64,000 nt of DNA, from NCBI RefSeq assembly GCF_000756305.1, contig NZ_JRFE01000016.1, positions 108,874-172,873 of the forward strand, written 5' to 3'. Both the position numbers and the translations under genes were made by a program. The notes under the pieces were generated by a model that ran no database searches, was not told the origin of the DNA, and was given only the letters and a program-made list of their open reading frames with translations. The stretch is from Myxosarcina sp. GI1. GTDB taxonomy: Bacteria; Cyanobacteriota; Cyanobacteriia; Cyanobacteriales; Xenococcaceae. Below, in pieces: positions 27,606-36,475 of the stretch. Numbering within the stretch: the stretch's first letter is position 1; every line of letters starts with the position of its first letter.

Positions 27606-28790
27606 GTGATAATGAATAAAAATTTGCCTCAGCTAGCCGAACTATACCAAAACACCCTGCTGCAAAATGTAATTCCATTTTGGGAGCAGCATTCAGTAGA
27701 TTGGGATTATGGTGGTTATTTTAGCTGTTTAGATCGTCAAGGCAATGTCTACGATACGGATAAATTTATCTGGCTGCAAAATCGTCAGGTATGGATGTTT
27801 TCGGTATTTTACAACTGCTTGGAGCAAAAAGAAGATTGGCTTACAATTGCCCGTCATGGTGCTGAGTTTTTAGCCAAACATGGTAGAGATAGCGATGGTA
27901 ACTGGTACTTTGCTTTAAATCGCCAAGGAGAACCTTTGGTGCAACCCTACAATGTTTTTTCCGACTGCTTTGCGGCAATGGCTTTTAGTAAATATGCCCT
28001 AGCTTCGGGTGAAAGTTGGGCAAAAGAGGTGGCTTTACAGGCTTATCACAACGTTTTACGCCGTCAGGATAATCCCAAAGGAAAATACAACAAAGCCTAT
28101 CCTGGAACGCGATCGCTCAAAACTATGGCAGTGCCGATGATTTTAGCCAATTTAACTTTAGAAATGGATTGGTTGCTGTCGGGAGAAGAATTAGAAACCG
28201 TTCTCGATCGCACTGTAAATGAAGTAATGAATGATTTTCTCGATGCCGAAACGGGTTTATTGTATGAAAACGTAACTCCCGATGGTTCTCATCTCGACTG
28301 TTTTGACGGTAGATTAATCAATCCAGGACATGGCATCGAGGCGATGTGGTTTTTGATGGATATTGCCCATCGTCGTAACGATACTCAATTAATTAACCAA
28401 GCTGTAGATACGATCTTAAATATACTCGATTTTGGTTGGGATAAAGAATATGGTGGAATCTATTACTTTATGGATATTAAAGGACATCCTCCTCAACAGT
28501 TGGAGTGGAACCAAAAACTCTGGTGGGTGCATTTAGAGACTTTAGTAGCTTTATTAAAGGGTTATAACCTAACGCAAAGAAAAGAGTGCTGGCAGTGGTT
28601 CGAGCGAGTACATGACTATTCGTGGCAGCATTTTAGCGACAAAGAATATGGGGAGTGGTTTGGCTATTGCGATCGCCGAGGCGAAGTTATCTTAAATCTT
28701 AAAGGTGGAAAATGGAAGGGGTGTTTTCATGTACCCCGCGCTTTGTATCTGTGTTGGCAAGAATTAAAAAGAGGGCAAATGTTTACTTAA
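27606..28790 (+). CDS. N-acylglucosamine 2-epimerase (AGE) family protein
   Basis: 394 residues of the (alpha/alpha)6-barrel AGE family. Seen: [55 protein letters not shown] with the conserved histidine, [18 protein letters not shown], and [18 protein letters not shown]. Members epimerise N-acetylglucosamine to N-acetylmannosamine, or isomerise other sugars such as cellobiose and mannose, so the substrate is left open. It follows rsmI. The next gene starts 2 bp after its stop, indicating one transcript. Confidence 0.88.
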   Translation: MIMNKNLPQLAELYQNTLLQNVIPFWEQHSVDWDYGGYFSCLDRQGNVYDTDKFIWLQNRQVWMFSVFYNCLEQKEDWLTIARHGAEFLAKHGRDSDGNWYFALNRQGEPLVQPYNVFSDCFAAMAFSKYALASGESWAKEVALQAYHNVLRRQDNPKGKYNKAYPGTRSLKTMAVPMILANLTLEMDWLLSGEELETVLDRTVNEVMNDFLDAETGLLYENVTPDGSHLDCFDGRLINPGHGIEAMWFLMDIAHRRNDTQLINQAVDTILNILDFGWDKEYGGIYYFMDIKGHPPQQLEWNQKLWWVHLETLVALLKGYNLTQRKECWQWFERVHDYSWQHFSDKEYGEWFGYCDRRGEVILNLKGGKWKGCFHVPRALYLCWQELKRGQMFT

Positions 28791-28792
28791 TA

Positions 28793-29494
28793 ATGGCTCG
28801 AAATAATTCAATTTTTACAACTAAAAAAATCTTATTTATTACCCTATTCATTGAAAGTCTAGTTGTTACTATAGCAATTGCAGGAGCAGTTATCTTAGAC
28901 AGATCGCCGACGACTTACTTTAGCGAAATCGATCGCCAAGGTTACGTTACCTATATTTCCTGTTTGCAGTTTGCGATCGCTGCTATTTTGGCTTGGCAGA
29001 TTTTCCGAATAGCTAAAACTCCACGAAAGTTGGCAAAAAGCAGGTTTTTCTGGTTAGTAAGCTCTATTGGATTATTATTTTTAGCATTAGACGATATATT
29101 TGAAATTCACGAACATATAGATTTATGGCTACATAATCTGTTGGCGATCGAAGAAACAAAGTTAACGGATTTGGCAGATGATTTTATTGTTGGAGGATAT
29201 TTAGTTTTCTTAACAATTTTTGTGGCTTTTCAATGGCGAAACCTTAAAATTTTTCAGCCATCATTTATTTTTTTCAAGCTGGGATTTGTTTTAACTCTAG
29301 CAATGGTAATGCTAGATATATTTAGTAACAACAACTTGTTTATCTCCATGATGACAGACGATCCTACTCTCGAACTATCGATACAACAATGGGTTGGCGC
29401 GATCGAAGATTCGATAAAAATCTTTGCAGAAGGAATGTTTATTGTCGGTATATACGGATGTTGGCAAATAGCAAACAGCTTAAGAAAACAATAA
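28793..29494 (+). CDS. Multi-pass membrane protein of unknown function
   Basis: From the ATG at 28793, 233 residues. An upstream ATG at 28712 would overlap the AGE gene by 79 bp and is less likely. About six hydrophobic segments: ILFITLFIESLVVTIAIAGA, YISCLQFAIAAILAWQIF, FWLVSSIGLLFLALDDIF, GGYLVFLTIFVAF, FFKLGFVLTLAMVMLDIF and SIKIFAEGMFIVGIYGCW. Conserved-looking acidic and histidine residues (ALDDIFEIHEHIDLWLHNLL) lie at the end of segment three, which could bind metal. No family recognised. It is coupled with the epimerase gene by 2-bp spacing. Confidence 0.75.
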   Translation: MARNNSIFTTKKILFITLFIESLVVTIAIAGAVILDRSPTTYFSEIDRQGYVTYISCLQFAIAAILAWQIFRIAKTPRKLAKSRFFWLVSSIGLLFLALDDIFEIHEHIDLWLHNLLAIEETKLTDLADDFIVGGYLVFLTIFVAFQWRNLKIFQPSFIFFKLGFVLTLAMVMLDIFSNNNLFISMMTDDPTLELSIQQWVGAIEDSIKIFAEGMFIVGIYGCWQIANSLRKQ

Positions 29495-29583
29495 TCGTTA
29501 GAAGCGATCTTTTTGTGTCTAGTTTAAGGTTTTAGAGTAATATCTATTCTTGACAAAATGACATAAGACAACAATTTCATAAC

Positions 29584-29603
29584 TTTGTCATCTCAATGAC
29601 AAA
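29584..29603. promoter_or_regulatory. Perfect inverted repeat upstream of the GSP17M-like gene
   Basis: TTTGTCAT-CTCA-ATGACAAA, 8-bp arms with a 4-bp spacer, 52 bp before the ATG at 29655. Two more TGACA words lie at 29551-29555 and 29559-29563. It could be an operator for the downstream stress-type gene. No regulator is assigned. Confidence 0.45.
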
Positions 29604-29654
29604 TTCTGTCGCTAGATTAAAACATAAGTTTAATAAATATAATATGCACAAACA

Positions 29655-30050
29655 ATGATAACTCCAGCTTTAGGAACAGAAAACCGAGTCAATCGTACAT
29701 TTGCTAATAACGTTATTGCCAAAAACAACAGTCGTACCGTAGGTGTGTTTCTTCACCATCGCGATGCTAAAGTGGCTTTGCAAGATTTGCAAGATGCGGG
29801 TTTTCCCTTAAAGTGGATTACGCTTATTTCTCAAAACTGTTGGCAATATAGTTGGCTAAAAGGTTTGCGTACTTGCGATCGCTTTAATAAGCATTTTTTT
29901 AACTCTTCAGACAAAAGCTGGCAGTTTTTTCAGCGGTTATTTCAGCGAGGTAAATATTTAATTGCGATCGAAGCACCAAGCAATTCTCTACGCTGCGCCG
30001 AAGCAATTTTGAGCCGTCGTCGCGGACATGGAGAAGTATGGCATCTTTAG
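29655..30050 (+). CDS. Small protein with general-stress-protein-17M-like domain
   Basis: 131 residues. The segment RTVGVFLHHRDAKVALQDLQ, then DAGFPLKWITLISQN, is the beta-alpha-beta start seen in GSP17M/YflT-like domains, and KYLIAIEAPSNSLRCAEAIL forms the matching second half. The C-terminus (AILSRRRGHGEVW) is basic. Function is unknown; related proteins are stress-induced. It is monocistronic, with a palindromic element upstream and cysS 83 bp downstream. Confidence 0.7.
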   Translation: MITPALGTENRVNRTFANNVIAKNNSRTVGVFLHHRDAKVALQDLQDAGFPLKWITLISQNCWQYSWLKGLRTCDRFNKHFFNSSDKSWQFFQRLFQRGKYLIAIEAPSNSLRCAEAILSRRRGHGEVWHL

Positions 30051-30133
30051 GAAAGTCGAAAGTAGCCAGACATCTAATTAAACCGTGAATTGCTATATAA
30101 TTTGCGTGTCTGCAATAACATCAATACATCCTC

Positions 30134-31585
30134 ATGTCTTTAACTGTTTACAATACCCTTACTCGTAACAAGGAAGCTTTTGAAACTATCGAACCCAATC
30201 GGGTACGGATGTATTGTTGTGGAATAACAGTCTATGACTACTGCCATTTAGGTCATGCACGCACTTGTTTGGTTTGGGATGTAGTGCGCCGCTATTTACA
30301 GTGGTGGGGCTACGAGGTGCAGTATATTCAAAATTTTACCGATATTGACGATAAGATTCTCAATCGCGCCAGACAGGAAGGTACTTCGATGGAAGCCGTT
30401 TCAGAACGCTTTATCGAGGCGTATTTTGAAGATATGGAACGGTTGGGAGTGGGTCAAGCCGATGCCTATCCCCGCGCCACTCATACCCTAGACGGCATCA
30501 AACGTTTGGTTTACGAACTGGAACAAAAAGGCTTTGCCTATCCAACGGCAGGAGATGTTTACTATGCGGTGCGTCAATTTCCTACCTACGGTAAGCTATC
30601 GGGACGCAAGCTGGAAGATCTTCAGGCTGGTGCTAGTGGCAGAGTGGCGGTAGAAGACACCGAAGCTGTCAAAAAACGCGATCCGTTTGATTTTGCGCTG
30701 TGGAAAGGGGCGAAAGAGGGAGAACCTTCCTGGGAATCTCCTTGGGGTAAAGGTCGCCCTGGTTGGCACATTGAATGTTCGGCAATGGTCAGAGAAAGGC
30801 TAGGAGAGACAATTGACCTACACGTTGGCGGTAGCGATTTAGTATTTCCCCATCACGAAAATGAAATTGCTCAATCTGAAGCGGTAACGGGCAAGCCATT
30901 AGCTAAATATTGGCTGCATAACGGCATGGTCAAGGTAGGCGGCGAAAAGATGTCTAAGTCGTTGGGTAATTTTACGACTATTCGAGATTTATTAGACCGT
31001 CCAGTAGAATCGATGGCGGTGCGGTTATTTATTTTACAGGCACAGCATCGCAAACCGATTGATTTTACAGATGAGGCATTAACGGCAGCTACTAACGGTT
31101 GGCACACTCTCAAAGAAGGATTGTTATTTGGCGATCGCTTTGGCAAACAATTGGGTTTTGCTACTTTACCAGAAAAAACCGACGAAACTCTGATAAATCG
31201 CTTTAGAGAAGCGGTAAATGACGATTTTAACTTTGCTGGTGGTTTGGCAGTTCTGTTTGAAATCGCTAAAAAATTGGCTAAAGAAGGTAATATTTTAGTT
31301 CATCAGGGAGAAATCTTAACTGCTGCTGAGGAATTAGCAACTCAGTGGCGCACTTTAGTAGAGCTTGCCGAGGTTTTGGGCTTTAAAGCCAAACTAGAAG
31401 CAGACAGTCAAGAGGTTACGGGCGGCATGAGCGATGCAGAAATTGAAGCGTTAATTCAACAGCGTCACGAAGCCAGAAAAGCCAAAAACTATGCCGAGAG
31501 CGATCGCCTTAGAGACGAACTACAGGCACAGGGAATTACGCTTATTGATAAACCAGGCGGCGTAACTACCTGGAATCGCAACTAA
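30134..31585 (+). CDS. cysS: Cysteinyl-tRNA synthetase
   Basis: 483 residues, class I aminoacyl-tRNA synthetase that charges tRNA-Cys. The HIGH-like motif is HLGHARTC and KMSKS is present in GGEKMSKSLGNF. Zinc ligands are expected at the early CCGITVYD cysteine, within GWHIECSAM, and in LHVGGSDLVFPHHENEIAQS. The C-terminal DALR-type region ends RNAESDRLRDEL-like sequence (KNYAESDRLRDELQAQGITL). Length is normal. It is convergent with the YbaB gene, with opposed 7-bp arrays between them. Confidence 0.97.
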   Translation: MSLTVYNTLTRNKEAFETIEPNRVRMYCCGITVYDYCHLGHARTCLVWDVVRRYLQWWGYEVQYIQNFTDIDDKILNRARQEGTSMEAVSERFIEAYFEDMERLGVGQADAYPRATHTLDGIKRLVYELEQKGFAYPTAGDVYYAVRQFPTYGKLSGRKLEDLQAGASGRVAVEDTEAVKKRDPFDFALWKGAKEGEPSWESPWGKGRPGWHIECSAMVRERLGETIDLHVGGSDLVFPHHENEIAQSEAVTGKPLAKYWLHNGMVKVGGEKMSKSLGNFTTIRDLLDRPVESMAVRLFILQAQHRKPIDFTDEALTAATNGWHTLKEGLLFGDRFGKQLGFATLPEKTDETLINRFREAVNDDFNFAGGLAVLFEIAKKLAKEGNILVHQGEILTAAEELATQWRTLVELAEVLGFKAKLEADSQEVTGGMSDAEIEALIQQRHEARKAKNYAESDRLRDELQAQGITLIDKPGGVTTWNRN

Positions 31586-31617
31586 TAAAAAGTGTAGTGA
31601 AGCAAAAAGGTTTTGAA

Positions 31618-31690
31618 GGGTAAAGGGTAAGGGATAAAGGATCAGAATTTTAAAATATTCTTTTTTACCTTTTACCTTTTACCTTTTACC
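31618..31690. repeat. Opposed heptamer arrays between cysS and ybaB
   Basis: GGGTAAA, GGGTAAG and GGATAAA (31618-31638) are followed after about 24 bp by four exact TTTTACC units (31663-31690). The two arrays are nearly reverse complements, so RNA from either side could form a long hairpin. They sit exactly between two convergent genes and could act as a bidirectional terminator. Confidence 0.8.
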
Positions 31691-31697
31691 TTTTGTT

Positions 31698-32036
31698 CTA
31701 CATTCCAGGAAGATTTAAACCGCTGGTAAGTTCTTCCATGCGCGATCGCATCATTTCTGTAGATTTGTCGTAAGCATCTTTCATTGCTGTGGAGACAGAT
31801 TCGGACAGAGTTTCCGCACCTTGACCCATAGCATCGGGAGAAATTTCTACGCGACGGGGTTCCTGGTTACCGCTCATTACTACCTTAACTAAGCCGTCTG
31901 CGCTAGTACCTTCAATTTCTAGCTGTTCTAACTCAGCTTGAAGTGCCTGCGCTCCCTTTTGAACTTCCTGCGCTTTTTGAAAAGCGTTGGCAAGTTCTTT
32001 CATTTTTCCGAGTGGACCAAATCCTTTTCCTACCAT
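31698..32036 (-). CDS. YbaB/EbfC family nucleoid-associated protein
   Basis: 112 residues, typical family length. The family forms a tweezer-like dimer that binds DNA. Seen: [20 protein letters not shown], then a coiled stretch to [20 protein letters not shown], the beta strand [15 protein letters not shown] and a C-terminal helix [20 protein letters not shown]. The N-terminal start is MVGKGFG. It is on the same strand downstream of murC-murB, with a 73-bp gap. In many bacteria ybaB lies with recR; recR is not visible here. Confidence 0.93.
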   Translation of the reverse strand: MVGKGFGPLGKMKELANAFQKAQEVQKGAQALQAELEQLEIEGTSADGLVKVVMSGNQEPRRVEISPDAMGQGAETLSESVSTAMKDAYDKSTEMMRSRMEELTSGLNLPGM

Positions 32037-32109
32037 GTTGATTATTTATTCTATTGTGTTAACTACAAAATTAATTAGAGCGGACAATTTTACTATAAAA
32101 TAGACTCGC

Positions 32110-32997
32110 CTAAAATTCCCCTATTAGTCTAACTTCTGGCTCTAAAGTTACCGACCAATGAGCTTCTACTTTCTCTTGAGCGTAACGAATCAGGTTAAAT
32201 ACATCAACTGCTTTAGCCGCGCCGCAGTTAAGAATAAAGTTGGCGTGGCGCTGAGCGATTTGAGCATCGCCAATTTTATAGCCTTTTAAGCCAAGCTGCT
32301 CGATCAGCCAGCCAGCAGCGCGGGGCTGAGGGTTACGAAATACGCTACCACAGCTAGGAAGATGATAGGGCTGGGTGGTTTTACGCTGCGTCCAGTTTTG
32401 CTGAGATATCGCCGATATTTCTTGCTTGCTAAAGCCTGGCTCTAGCTGCATGGTGGCTTTAACTACCAGTCGGTTATCTCCTTGCAGGTTAGAAGTACGA
32501 TAGGCATAAGCCAAATCTTCAGGTTTTAATTCTTCTATAGTTCCGTCGGGAGATAACACAGTTGCACTGACCAAAATGTCTGCCATGCACTGTTGATGCG
32601 CCCCTGCATTCATCACTACTCCGCCGCCTACAGTACCTGGAATACCCACTGCCCACTCCAGCCCCTTTAAACCTCTTTTGGCAGCTTTCCAAGCCAGTTT
32701 GGCGATCGCCTCTCCCCCTTCTGCAGTTAGCAAACCCGTTTCGGGATCGAACTCATAGCCGCGCAGGTTGCGAGTAGAAATAGTCAACCCAGCAATGCCG
32801 CGATCGCTAATCAGTAAATTCGATCCCGCACCCAGTAGAGTTAGGGGTAAATCCTGCTTGAGATACCATTCAAAGCTAGCGGCAAGTTCGTCCCAGTTTC
32901 TCGGTGCTACATACCACTCGGCACTGCCACCAACTTTATAGGAAGTTTGGGGTGCTAGAGATACGCCAGCTTGTATTAGACATCTTTCATCGTTCAT
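32110..32997 (-). CDS. murB: UDP-N-acetylenolpyruvoylglucosamine reductase
   Basis: 295 residues, NADPH-dependent FAD enzyme that reduces enolpyruvyl-UDP-GlcNAc to UDP-MurNAc for peptidoglycan. Seen: TSYKVGGSAEWYVAP, FAD loop LTLLGAGSNLLISDRGI, WAVGIPGTVGGGVVMNAGAH, and the catalytic serine region LPSCGSVFRNPQ. The lack of an extra domain and the CGSVFRNP form point to a type II MurB. Its start overlaps the end of murC by 11 bp, so the two are translationally coupled. Confidence 0.96.
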   Translation of the reverse strand: MNDERCLIQAGVSLAPQTSYKVGGSAEWYVAPRNWDELAASFEWYLKQDLPLTLLGAGSNLLISDRGIAGLTISTRNLRGYEFDPETGLLTAEGGEAIAKLAWKAAKRGLKGLEWAVGIPGTVGGGVVMNAGAHQQCMADILVSATVLSPDGTIEELKPEDLAYAYRTSNLQGDNRLVVKATMQLEPGFSKQEISAISQQNWTQRKTTQPYHLPSCGSVFRNPQPRAAGWLIEQLGLKGYKIGDAQIAQRHANFILNCGAAKAVDVFNLIRYAQEKVEAHWSVTLEPEVRLIGEF

Positions 32998-34480
32998 CGT
33001 TTATTATCTCGATCGCTTTAGGTATGATTTGATTGAGATTTCCCGCTCCCAGAAACATTGCCAAATCTCCCGACCGTAAAATCTCGCTGTTGAGAAACTT
33101 ATCTAAAGTTGCCAGATCGTCGTGATAGTAAACTTGTTGATGATTTTTGGCAATCTCTGCTACTAAGTCTTTACCACTGATGCCGTTAACGTTAGTTTCT
33201 CCCGCACTATATATATCGGTAATTACTACTAGGTCGGCATCACTAAAAACAGTCGCAAATTCCTGAAGAAAAGTTTCCGTACGAGTATAGCGATGGGGCT
33301 GAAAAATCGCCACAACTCTTTTAAAATTATTGTCTCCTTCTACTCTCAAACGTGCTGCTGCTAGAGTAACTTCAATTTCACTTGGATGGTGAGCGTAGTC
33401 ATCGATAAAGGTGATGCCGCCAGCTTCCCCGCGATGCTCGAACCGTCGTTTAGTGCCGCCAAAACCAGCTAGAGCCTTAGCAATTGCACCAAATTCCAAA
33501 CCCAGCTTTCTGCCTACTGCTACTGCTGCTAGAGCGTTACTTAGATTGTGTTTGCCGAGTAGCTGTAGCTGCAATTCTCCCAGACAAACACCCCGTTCCC
33601 AAACTTTAGCTTTACTACCGCGATCGCCATAAGTTACTTCTGTCACCGTATAGTCGGCTCCTCGTTCTGGGTCGAGGCTGTAACTAATAGTGATGGCTAA
33701 TTCTTCGCGAATGAGGCGATCGTCGAGACAGCCAATTAAAGTATTACACTGTCCTGCAAAAATCTGAAAAATATCTACGACTTCTCTAATATCTTTATAG
33801 CGATCGGGATGATCTAACTCAATATTGGTAATTACTCCAATATTCGGAGAATGTTTGACTAAAGAGCCATCAGATTCGTCTGCTTCGGCTACCAAATAGT
33901 TGCTATTACCTACGCGAGCGTTACCCTGCCAGGCATCTACCTCGCCGCCAACAATAATTGTGGGGTCTAAATCTGTTTCCAATAGCATATAGCCAATCAT
34001 ACTGCTGGTGGTAGTTTTACCGTGCGTTCCCGAAACGGCAATACTTTCATATTCGTCGATCGATGCTGCCAATAAATCGGAGCGATGAAAAATCGGACAG
34101 CCTAATTCTACTGCTGCGCGATATTCGGGATTGGTTTTAGCGATCGCCGTAGAACAAATAACTTGTGGTAAAAAATCTGCTGCATCTTTAGCTGCAACAC
34201 TATACCTTGTGACTAATTCTTCGCCTGAGTTAGCTGCGTGTGTCGATATGGGCAGACGTTCCTTAAAGCGATCGCTAAAAAATTGTATATTTTTGGCTTC
34301 TTGACGATTAAAAATATTTACGCCCAAAGACTGAAGACGTTGGGTAATGTGGCTTTCTTTGAGGTCAGAACCCGATACTGGCAGCTTGCGTCGAGCAACA
34401 ACATAAGCCAATGCCGACATTCCTATGCCGCCAATTCCAATAAAATGAAACGGTCTGCCTGTCAGATCTACTTTTGACAC
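32987..34480 (-). CDS. murC: UDP-N-acetylmuramate-L-alanine ligase
   Basis: 497 residues. It adds L-Ala to UDP-MurNAc using ATP. Seen: the N-terminal Rossmann glycine loop FIGIGGIGMSALAYV, the P-loop GTHGKTTT at 151-158, EADESDGSLVKHSP, NIELDHPDRY, and FIDDYAHHPSEIEVTLAA. Between about residues 72 and 105 there is extra sequence (KERLPISTHAANSGEE and on) before the expected ICSTAIAKTNPEY, making the N-terminal domain longer than in E. coli MurC. The reading frame is intact. It is the first gene of murC-murB. Confidence 0.96.
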   Translation of the reverse strand: MSKVDLTGRPFHFIGIGGIGMSALAYVVARRKLPVSGSDLKESHITQRLQSLGVNIFNRQEAKNIQFFSDRFKERLPISTHAANSGEELVTRYSVAAKDAADFLPQVICSTAIAKTNPEYRAAVELGCPIFHRSDLLAASIDEYESIAVSGTHGKTTTSSMIGYMLLETDLDPTIIVGGEVDAWQGNARVGNSNYLVAEADESDGSLVKHSPNIGVITNIELDHPDRYKDIREVVDIFQIFAGQCNTLIGCLDDRLIREELAITISYSLDPERGADYTVTEVTYGDRGSKAKVWERGVCLGELQLQLLGKHNLSNALAAVAVGRKLGLEFGAIAKALAGFGGTKRRFEHRGEAGGITFIDDYAHHPSEIEVTLAAARLRVEGDNNFKRVVAIFQPHRYTRTETFLQEFATVFSDADLVVITDIYSAGETNVNGISGKDLVAEIAKNHQQVYYHDDLATLDKFLNSEILRSGDLAMFLGAGNLNQIIPKAIEIINDER

Positions 34481-34697
34481 TCTCTATTCTCCTTGCGTAA
34501 CACACACGATGTGAACTTATGGCTGCGGCATTGCTGCTCGACAATACGGGCTATGATAGCAATAATTTTTTAGAGTTAGTTAAAAACAAGCAGTTATAAA
34601 TACCCAAATTAATGATTTGAATTGATAAACAACTAAAATGTGGCGCGATCGCATCTCTAGCTTTTAAAAGATGCCATTTAGAGCTTAATTAACGTTT

Positions 34698-34728
34698 CTT
34701 AAAAAAATACGAGATATATTTTTTTAAG
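34698..34728. terminator. Perfect AT-rich inverted repeat, possible bidirectional terminator
   Basis: CTTAAAAAAATA (34698-34709) and TATTTTTTTAAG (34717-34728) are exact reverse complements with a 7-base loop. It lies 38 bp beyond the stop of the 60-residue minus-strand frame at 34766, which fits an intrinsic terminator for it. Confidence 0.5.
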
Positions 34729-34765
34729 GTTGAAGTTCGGTTACAAAGGCTAGCATCCGAGCTTT

Positions 34766-34948
34766 TTAAAACCTCACAGAATCTTTGATTCGGTAATAAG
34801 AGGAAACATACTCTTGCTGGTCGTTTCCGAAAATTCCTCTAGGTGCGAGATCGGTTTGAAATTCGACAGTTTTTTGGCTTTCTTCACTAACCTTAGTTTT
34901 ACTTCTCAAAAAAGTTTTATTCATCCAATCGGTTGCAATTAACCTCAT
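34766..34948 (-). CDS. Possible small protein divergent from gap2
   Basis: 60 residues (MRLIATDWMNKTFLRS start, PRGIFGNDQQEYVSSYYRIK near the end); an internal ATG would give 52. No domain recognised and no strong ribosome binding site. In favour: balanced amino-acid composition, a location in an otherwise empty 550-bp gap, divergent orientation to gap2, and a perfect inverted repeat just past its stop. Against: no recognised relatives. The rest of the murC-gap2 gap (34481-34697) shows nothing I can name. Treat this as a candidate only. Confidence 0.35.
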   Translation of the reverse strand: MRLIATDWMNKTFLRSKTKVSEESQKTVEFQTDLAPRGIFGNDQQEYVSSYYRIKDSVRF

Positions 34949-35031
34949 GAAATGTTCGTGCTTTACGATATTATTAGTCTTATTAAGTATGTATTAATCA
35001 ATTAACCTACAGAATTAGAGGGCAATAAGTA

Positions 35032-36045
35032 GTGGTTAGAGTAGCAATTAACGGTTTCGGACGTATTGGACGTAATTTTTTAAGATGCTGGTTGAGCAGA
35101 GACAGTAGTAACCTAGAGGTAATAGGAATTAACGATACTTCCGATCCCGATACTAATGCTCATCTATTGAAATACGATTCAATGTTGGGCATTTGCGATG
35201 CTGATATTGAAGCCGATGCAAATTCTTTAATTGTCAACGGCAAAACTATTAAATGTGTATCAGACCGCAATCCTTTAAATTTACCTTGGAAAGAATGGGA
35301 TATTGACATCGTCATCGAATCTACTGGCGTTTTTCGTGATGAAGCAGGTGCGGGCAAACATTTACAGGCTGGTGCCAAGAAAGTAATCATTACCGCTCCT
35401 GGAAAAGGAGGTAAAATTGGCACTTATGTTATGGGGGTCAATGACAAAGATTACAAACCTGGTGAATTTGATGTTCTCAGTAACGCTAGCTGTACGACTA
35501 ACTGTCTTGCCCCTGTAGCTAAAGTCATCCATGATAAATTTGGCATTATCAAAGGGTCGATGACTACTACGCACAGCTATACAGGCGACCAACGTATTCT
35601 CGATGCCAGCCATCGCGATATTCGTCGTGCTAGAGCTGCGGCAATTAATATCGTTCCCACCTCTACTGGTGCAGCTAAAGCAGTAGCATTAGTAATACCA
35701 GAACTCAAAGGTAAGTTAAATGGTATTGCTTTGCGCGTACCTACTCCTAACGTCTCGGTTGTCGATCTCGTCGCTCAAGTTGAGAAAAAGACTATTACCG
35801 AAGAAGTTAACGGTGCATTAAGAGCTGCTGCTGAAGGCGAAATGAAAGGTATTTTAGGTTTTACTGACAAAGAGTTGGTATCTAGCGATTTTCGTAAAAC
35901 TGATGTTTCTTCAACTGTCGATGGTTCGTTAACTATGGTTATGGACGGTGACATGGTTAAAGTTATTGCCTGGTATGACAATGAGTGGGGTTACTCGCAA
36001 CGAGTTGTCGATTTGGCAGAATTAGTCGCTGAAAAATGGCAGTAA
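35032..36045 (+). CDS. gap2: NAD(P)-dependent glyceraldehyde-3-phosphate dehydrogenase, Calvin-cycle type
   Basis: 337 residues starting at a GTG ([18 protein letters not shown]). The catalytic cysteine is C154 in [15 protein letters not shown]. Other family segments are [46 protein letters not shown] and [15 protein letters not shown]. The residues after the first strand of the Rossmann fold ([19 protein letters not shown]) are those of the plant GapA/B-like Gap2, which reduces 1,3-bisphosphoglycerate in the Calvin cycle with NADPH or NADH. Gap2 is the partner of CP12, encoded at 54320 in this window. A clean terminator follows at 36082. Confidence 0.96.
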   Translation: MVRVAINGFGRIGRNFLRCWLSRDSSNLEVIGINDTSDPDTNAHLLKYDSMLGICDADIEADANSLIVNGKTIKCVSDRNPLNLPWKEWDIDIVIESTGVFRDEAGAGKHLQAGAKKVIITAPGKGGKIGTYVMGVNDKDYKPGEFDVLSNASCTTNCLAPVAKVIHDKFGIIKGSMTTTHSYTGDQRILDASHRDIRRARAAAINIVPTSTGAAKAVALVIPELKGKLNGIALRVPTPNVSVVDLVAQVEKKTITEEVNGALRAAAEGEMKGILGFTDKELVSSDFRKTDVSSTVDGSLTMVMDGDMVKVIAWYDNEWGYSQRVVDLAELVAEKWQ

Positions 36046-36081
36046 TAGTTCGGGATAATAGTTAAATAGTTTCACTCTTGT

Positions 36082-36112
36082 GGGGGCATTTTAGTTATTG
36101 CCCCCAATTTTT
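36082..36112 (+). terminator. gap2 terminator
   Basis: GGGGGCA (36082-36088), loop TTTTAGTTAT, TGCCCCC (36099-36105), then AATTTTT. It starts 36 bp after the gap2 stop. Confidence 0.85.
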
Positions 36113-36122
36113 GTAGTTGTCG

Positions 36123-36156
36123 TTATGTAAATTTTTTGTTACACTAATTTACATAA
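36123..36156. repeat. Perfect 11-bp inverted repeat downstream of gap2
   Basis: TTATGTAAATT (36123-36133) and AATTTACATAA (36146-36156) with a 12-bp spacer. No T-run follows on either strand, so it looks more like an operator or recombination-type palindrome than a terminator. Confidence 0.7.
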
Positions 36157-36214
36157 GTTAAAAAACGCCAGCCAATCTAAATATATAGGCTTGCTAAATA
36201 TAGCGTAATTTTTA

Positions 36215-36310
36215 TCTCTGTCTGCAACAGTAAGTAGTTTTGCTGACAACTCATTTAACAATCGATTTCTCCTGAACTCTGCCTTCGGTTTGTCAACCGA
36301 AGCTTTTTTT
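36215..36310 (+). ncRNA. Candidate small RNA with its own terminator
   Basis: After the gap2 terminator, an isolated structured segment shows a hairpin GTCTGCAA (36220-36227) with TTGCTGAC (36240-36247), one mismatch. An unpaired pyrimidine-rich stretch follows (about 36248-36280, with TTTCTCCTGAACTC), then a strong terminator GCCTTCGGTT/AACCGAAGC plus eight Ts. No reading frame is visible. The layout (hairpin, single-stranded linker, terminator) resembles cyanobacterial sRNAs such as Yfr1, but the Yfr1 core ACUCCUCAC is absent. It could instead be the trailer of a longer transcript. Confidence 0.4.
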
Positions 36311-36311
36311 T
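36281..36311 (+). terminator. Hairpin terminator not attached to a protein gene
   Basis: GCCTTCGGTT (36281-36290), loop TGTC, AACCGAAGC (36295-36303), then TTTTTTTT. It is 236 bp after gap2 and 165 bp before the MFS gene. The rest of the gap (36311-36475) shows no further feature. Confidence 0.8.
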
Positions 36312-36475
36312 GTCAACTCAAACAGCATTTATCAGTCACATTAGGTAAACTTTGGATTGGTAAGGCACTAGCAACCGAGCACTAAGCTCTAGAAATTTTA
36401 ACGATTATTACTCGATCGAAATTTGTACTTATCTAATAAGAACCTCGCTGTAAAAGCTTCTGTTGCCGATGATTA

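Noticed and set aside
36215-36310. Yfr1 small RNA
   Set aside because: The diagnostic ACUCCUCAC core is missing, so only a generic sRNA candidate is kept.
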